From Porphyra umbilicalis (Eukaryota; Rhodophyta; Bangiophyceae; Bangiales; Bangiaceae): a stretch of DNA of 64,000 bases. The DNA lies in NCBI GenBank assembly GCA_002049455.2, contig KV918790.1, forward strand, positions 1-64,000, given 5' to 3'. A program made the translations under genes and the position numbers. The notes below the pieces were generated by a model. It made no database searches, had not been told where the DNA came from, and was given only the letters and a program-made list of their open reading frames with translations. This document shows positions 63,176-64,000 of the stretch, piece after piece. Each line of letters starts with the position of its first letter. Positions within the stretch are counted from its first letter, which is position 1.

Positions 63176-64000
63176 GGCGAGGCGATTTTGCGCACACGTT
63201 GTCCATTTGGTGATGGTCGAATGAATATCCGTCACCATTGAAGGCCAGTAGCATGCGGTACGCATTGTGTAATACACCCGGTTCATACCAGGATGGGCGG
63301 CCACGGTTGCGTGGTGCTCGAGGGTCAACACGCGTTCGCGTAGAGACTTTGGAATAACCAATTGATTTCCGTAAGGCGCACGGCGGTACAGAGCGTGATG
63401 CTCATCGCGAAAGAAGGCCTTGGCCGTTCCGCGCTCCACGCGAGTGGACATCTCGACGCAGAAGTCGTCTGTTTGTTGTGCTTCGACAGCATCGTCGAAC
63501 TCCACCGGTTCCGGTGTGTCGGTACCCGTGTACCTCCCCGTCATCAAGCCGTTGGCCGTCTCGGCCAATGCCAGGCACGGTATATCATCGTGGATATCGT
63601 CTGGCGGCGCCACCGTAGAGGCGCGCGACAGGAAGTCCGGCAAGTGGTGCTATGTTCCTGTTTTATAAACCATATCGAATGTGTATTCGGAAAGGCGAAG
63701 TCGCCACCGCATCAAGCGTCCGCTTGAGTCGGTCGTGCTGTAGATCGAGCTAAGTGCTTGGTGATCCGTTCGGATGAGGAACCGTTGACCGTCGAGGAAG
63801 TGCCTCAACTTGAGGACAGCCCACACAACGCCGAGGCATTCTCGCTCCGTGTTGGAGTAGTTTTGCTCTGCAGCAGTGAGTCCTCGGCTCCAATATCCGA
63901 AAGGATGAAGCAGTTCGCCCGGCTCCTCCTGGAGGAGGGTACAAAAAACTTGGTAGGCGCATGCGTCAACGTCAACGACGAGCTTCCGATTGGCTTTCGG

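Larger units (their letters stand above)
61855..64000 (-). mobile_element. Ty3/gypsy element fragment running off the window
   Basis: On the minus strand RNase H-type sequence (about 63660-64000, with CLGVVWAVLKLRHFLDGQRF) is followed by an integrase zinc-binding part (about 63180-63470, with VLTLEHHATVAAHPGMNRVY) and, after GC-rich repeat DNA, the 3' LTR at 61855-62246. The 5' part lies beyond 64000. The visible portion is broken, with several breaks, and is older than the 5-16 kb element. Confidence 0.8.

Overview
The window looks like nuclear DNA of a GC-rich eukaryote. The proteins are rich in Ala, Gly and Pro, introns have GT..AG ends with a repeated GTACGT donor, and TRAPP, UFM1-ligase and amino-acid-transporter homologues sit among dense transposons. 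A bangiophycean red alga (Porphyra/Pyropia type) is my best guess. That is inference from composition and gene style, not a database match.

Layout. 1-5.07 kb: GC-rich sequence, a decayed Cys-rich gene (1253-2621), a fold-back and a tandem array holding a 149-bp MITE with a dated empty site. 5.08-16.65 kb: a young Ty3/gypsy element on the minus strand, with 651-bp LTRs, a CAGAA target duplication and a long antisense ORF (5744-8329) of its own. 16.66-22.73 kb: a decayed unknown minus-strand gene, a 166-bp tandem repeat and the gag-protease end of an older Ty3/gypsy fossil with its LTR (22334-22729). 22.7-24.9 kb: low-complexity DNA and a Plant_tran transposase fragment. 24.9-29.7 kb: two convergent host genes, a membrane-anchored fucosyltransferase-like protein (+) and an S1-domain, Arg/Glu-rich repeat protein (-).

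29.84-55.94 kb is a transposon nest. A 17.7-kb segment (29837-47503) is bounded by inverted TAGGGTTGTT ends with long inverted arms. After 69 bp of other DNA comes a 7.5-kb element (47573-55068) with CAGGGTTG ends and a perfect 8-bp target duplication (CCAAGACG). Three bases further is an 855-bp relative (55088-55942). Each of the two large units contains a convergent pair made of a PIF/Harbinger-type nuclease gene and a trihelix/SANT-like gene. Long hAT-like ends and an 8-bp duplication combined with Harbinger-type genes is unexpected and is the main discovery candidate here. The 7.5-kb element also carries a fragment of a UFL1-like host gene.

55.94-61.85 kb returns to host-like DNA: a five-exon AAAP/SLC36-type transporter (+), an intronless TRAPPC6/Trs33 gene (-) and a CENP-B/pogo-like DNA-binding gene (+). 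The last is cut at 61854 by an LTR of the same family as 22334-22729. The window ends inside that element, whose integrase and RNase H remnants lie on the minus strand.
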